From Ekhidna sp. (GTDB taxonomy: Bacteria > Bacteroidota > Bacteroidia > Cytophagales > Cyclobacteriaceae): 5,716 bases of DNA. Every line of letters starts with the position of its first letter. Within the stretch, counting starts at the first letter, position 1. The notes under the pieces were generated by a model, which was not told the DNA's origin, made no database searches, and saw only the letters and a list, made by a program, of their open reading frames with translations. Below, in pieces: positions 5,500 to 5,716 of the stretch. The DNA lies in the NCBI GenBank assembly GCA_028821635.1, contig JAPPDO010000037.1, positions 1 through 5,716 of the forward strand, in the 5' to 3' direction. The position numbers were made by a program, and so were the translations under genes.

Positions 5500-5716
5500 C
5501 TACTCCCTCACAAACTTCAGCAAACGTCCGTCCGGTAGCTGCACCAGATACAGGCCGCCTCGCAGGGAGGTGATGTCTACTCTTGTGTTGGTGGGGCTTT
5601 CCAAAATCGGTCTCCCGCTGAGGCTCAGTAGTTGGAATGTGCCCTCGAAAACAGACCGCACCTCCAGATAGCGGCCCGAAGGGTTGGGGAAGATGACAAC
5701 CTCCGCCGCATCGTCT
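5500..5716 (-). CDS. C-terminal end of a T9SS type A cargo protein (5' end outside window)
   Basis: The minus strand is open from the right edge to TAG at 5502-5500, giving 71 residues of a larger protein. They form a Por secretion-tail domain (TIGR04183 type): VVIFPNPSGRYLEV (6-19), FQLLSLSGRPILES (27-40), the DITSLRGGLYLVQL strand pair (47-60) and a final basic LLKFVRE. Type A tails carry exported proteins through the T9SS; in well-studied species they are then cleaved and the cargo attached to anionic LPS. What the mature part does cannot be seen. The DNA is about 58% GC over 5521-5700, clearly above the genes to its left, and codon third positions are GC-rich (CTG, GTG, CGG). The gene converges on the lipoprotein gene and probably shares its terminator. 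Confidence 0.88.
   Translation of the reverse strand, partial: DDAAEVVIFPNPSGRYLEVRSVFEGTFQLLSLSGRPILESPTNTRVDITSLRGGLYLVQLPDGRLLKFVRE

Overview
The window looks like a chromosomal segment from a member of the Bacteroidota, probably a Cytophagales-like, possibly gliding, environmental bacterium. Three things support this. Two genes end in type IX secretion (T9SS) sorting domains, one type B and one type A, and these domains are essentially confined to this phylum. The start codons lack Shine-Dalgarno sequences and sit in A/T-rich leaders. Several sites resemble the Bacteroidota promoter pattern (TTTG, about 19 bases, TAnnTTTG). The lineage below phylum is inference.

Layout: 1-60 may hold the last codons of an upstream plus-strand gene. 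61-370 is non-coding. It carries a degenerate 9-base periodic GATT array (84-127), a 20-base-period tandem repeat (177-214) and a terminator-like hairpin (305-338) whose T-run merges with a possible promoter -7 box (338-345). From 371 three plus-strand genes are tightly packed: a secreted PKD-like protein with a T9SS type B tail (371-1984, TTG start), a YbaB/EbfC nucleoid-associated protein (1992-2324), and a GT2 glycosyltransferase that starts inside the ybaB stop codon (2324-3307). A small PspC-domain membrane protein is convergent (3531-3304) and overlaps the glycosyltransferase stop by 4 bases. A 137-base A/T-rich divergent spacer separates it from a 586-residue lipoprotein with an OmpA-like domain and a TPR-like helical region (3669-5429). 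A strong, probably bidirectional terminator (5454-5487) follows. The right edge (5716-5500, minus) is the C-terminus of a T9SS type A cargo protein, in markedly GC-richer DNA.

Functionally the window leans towards the cell surface: two T9SS cargo proteins, one glycosyltransferase, one membrane stress-type protein and one outer-membrane-type lipoprotein. The housekeeping DNA-binding gene ybaB sits between the cargo gene and the glycosyltransferase. No CRISPR array, tRNA, rRNA, transposase or defence system was seen. The least characterised item is the lipoprotein, whose family I recognise in outline but to which I can attach no function.
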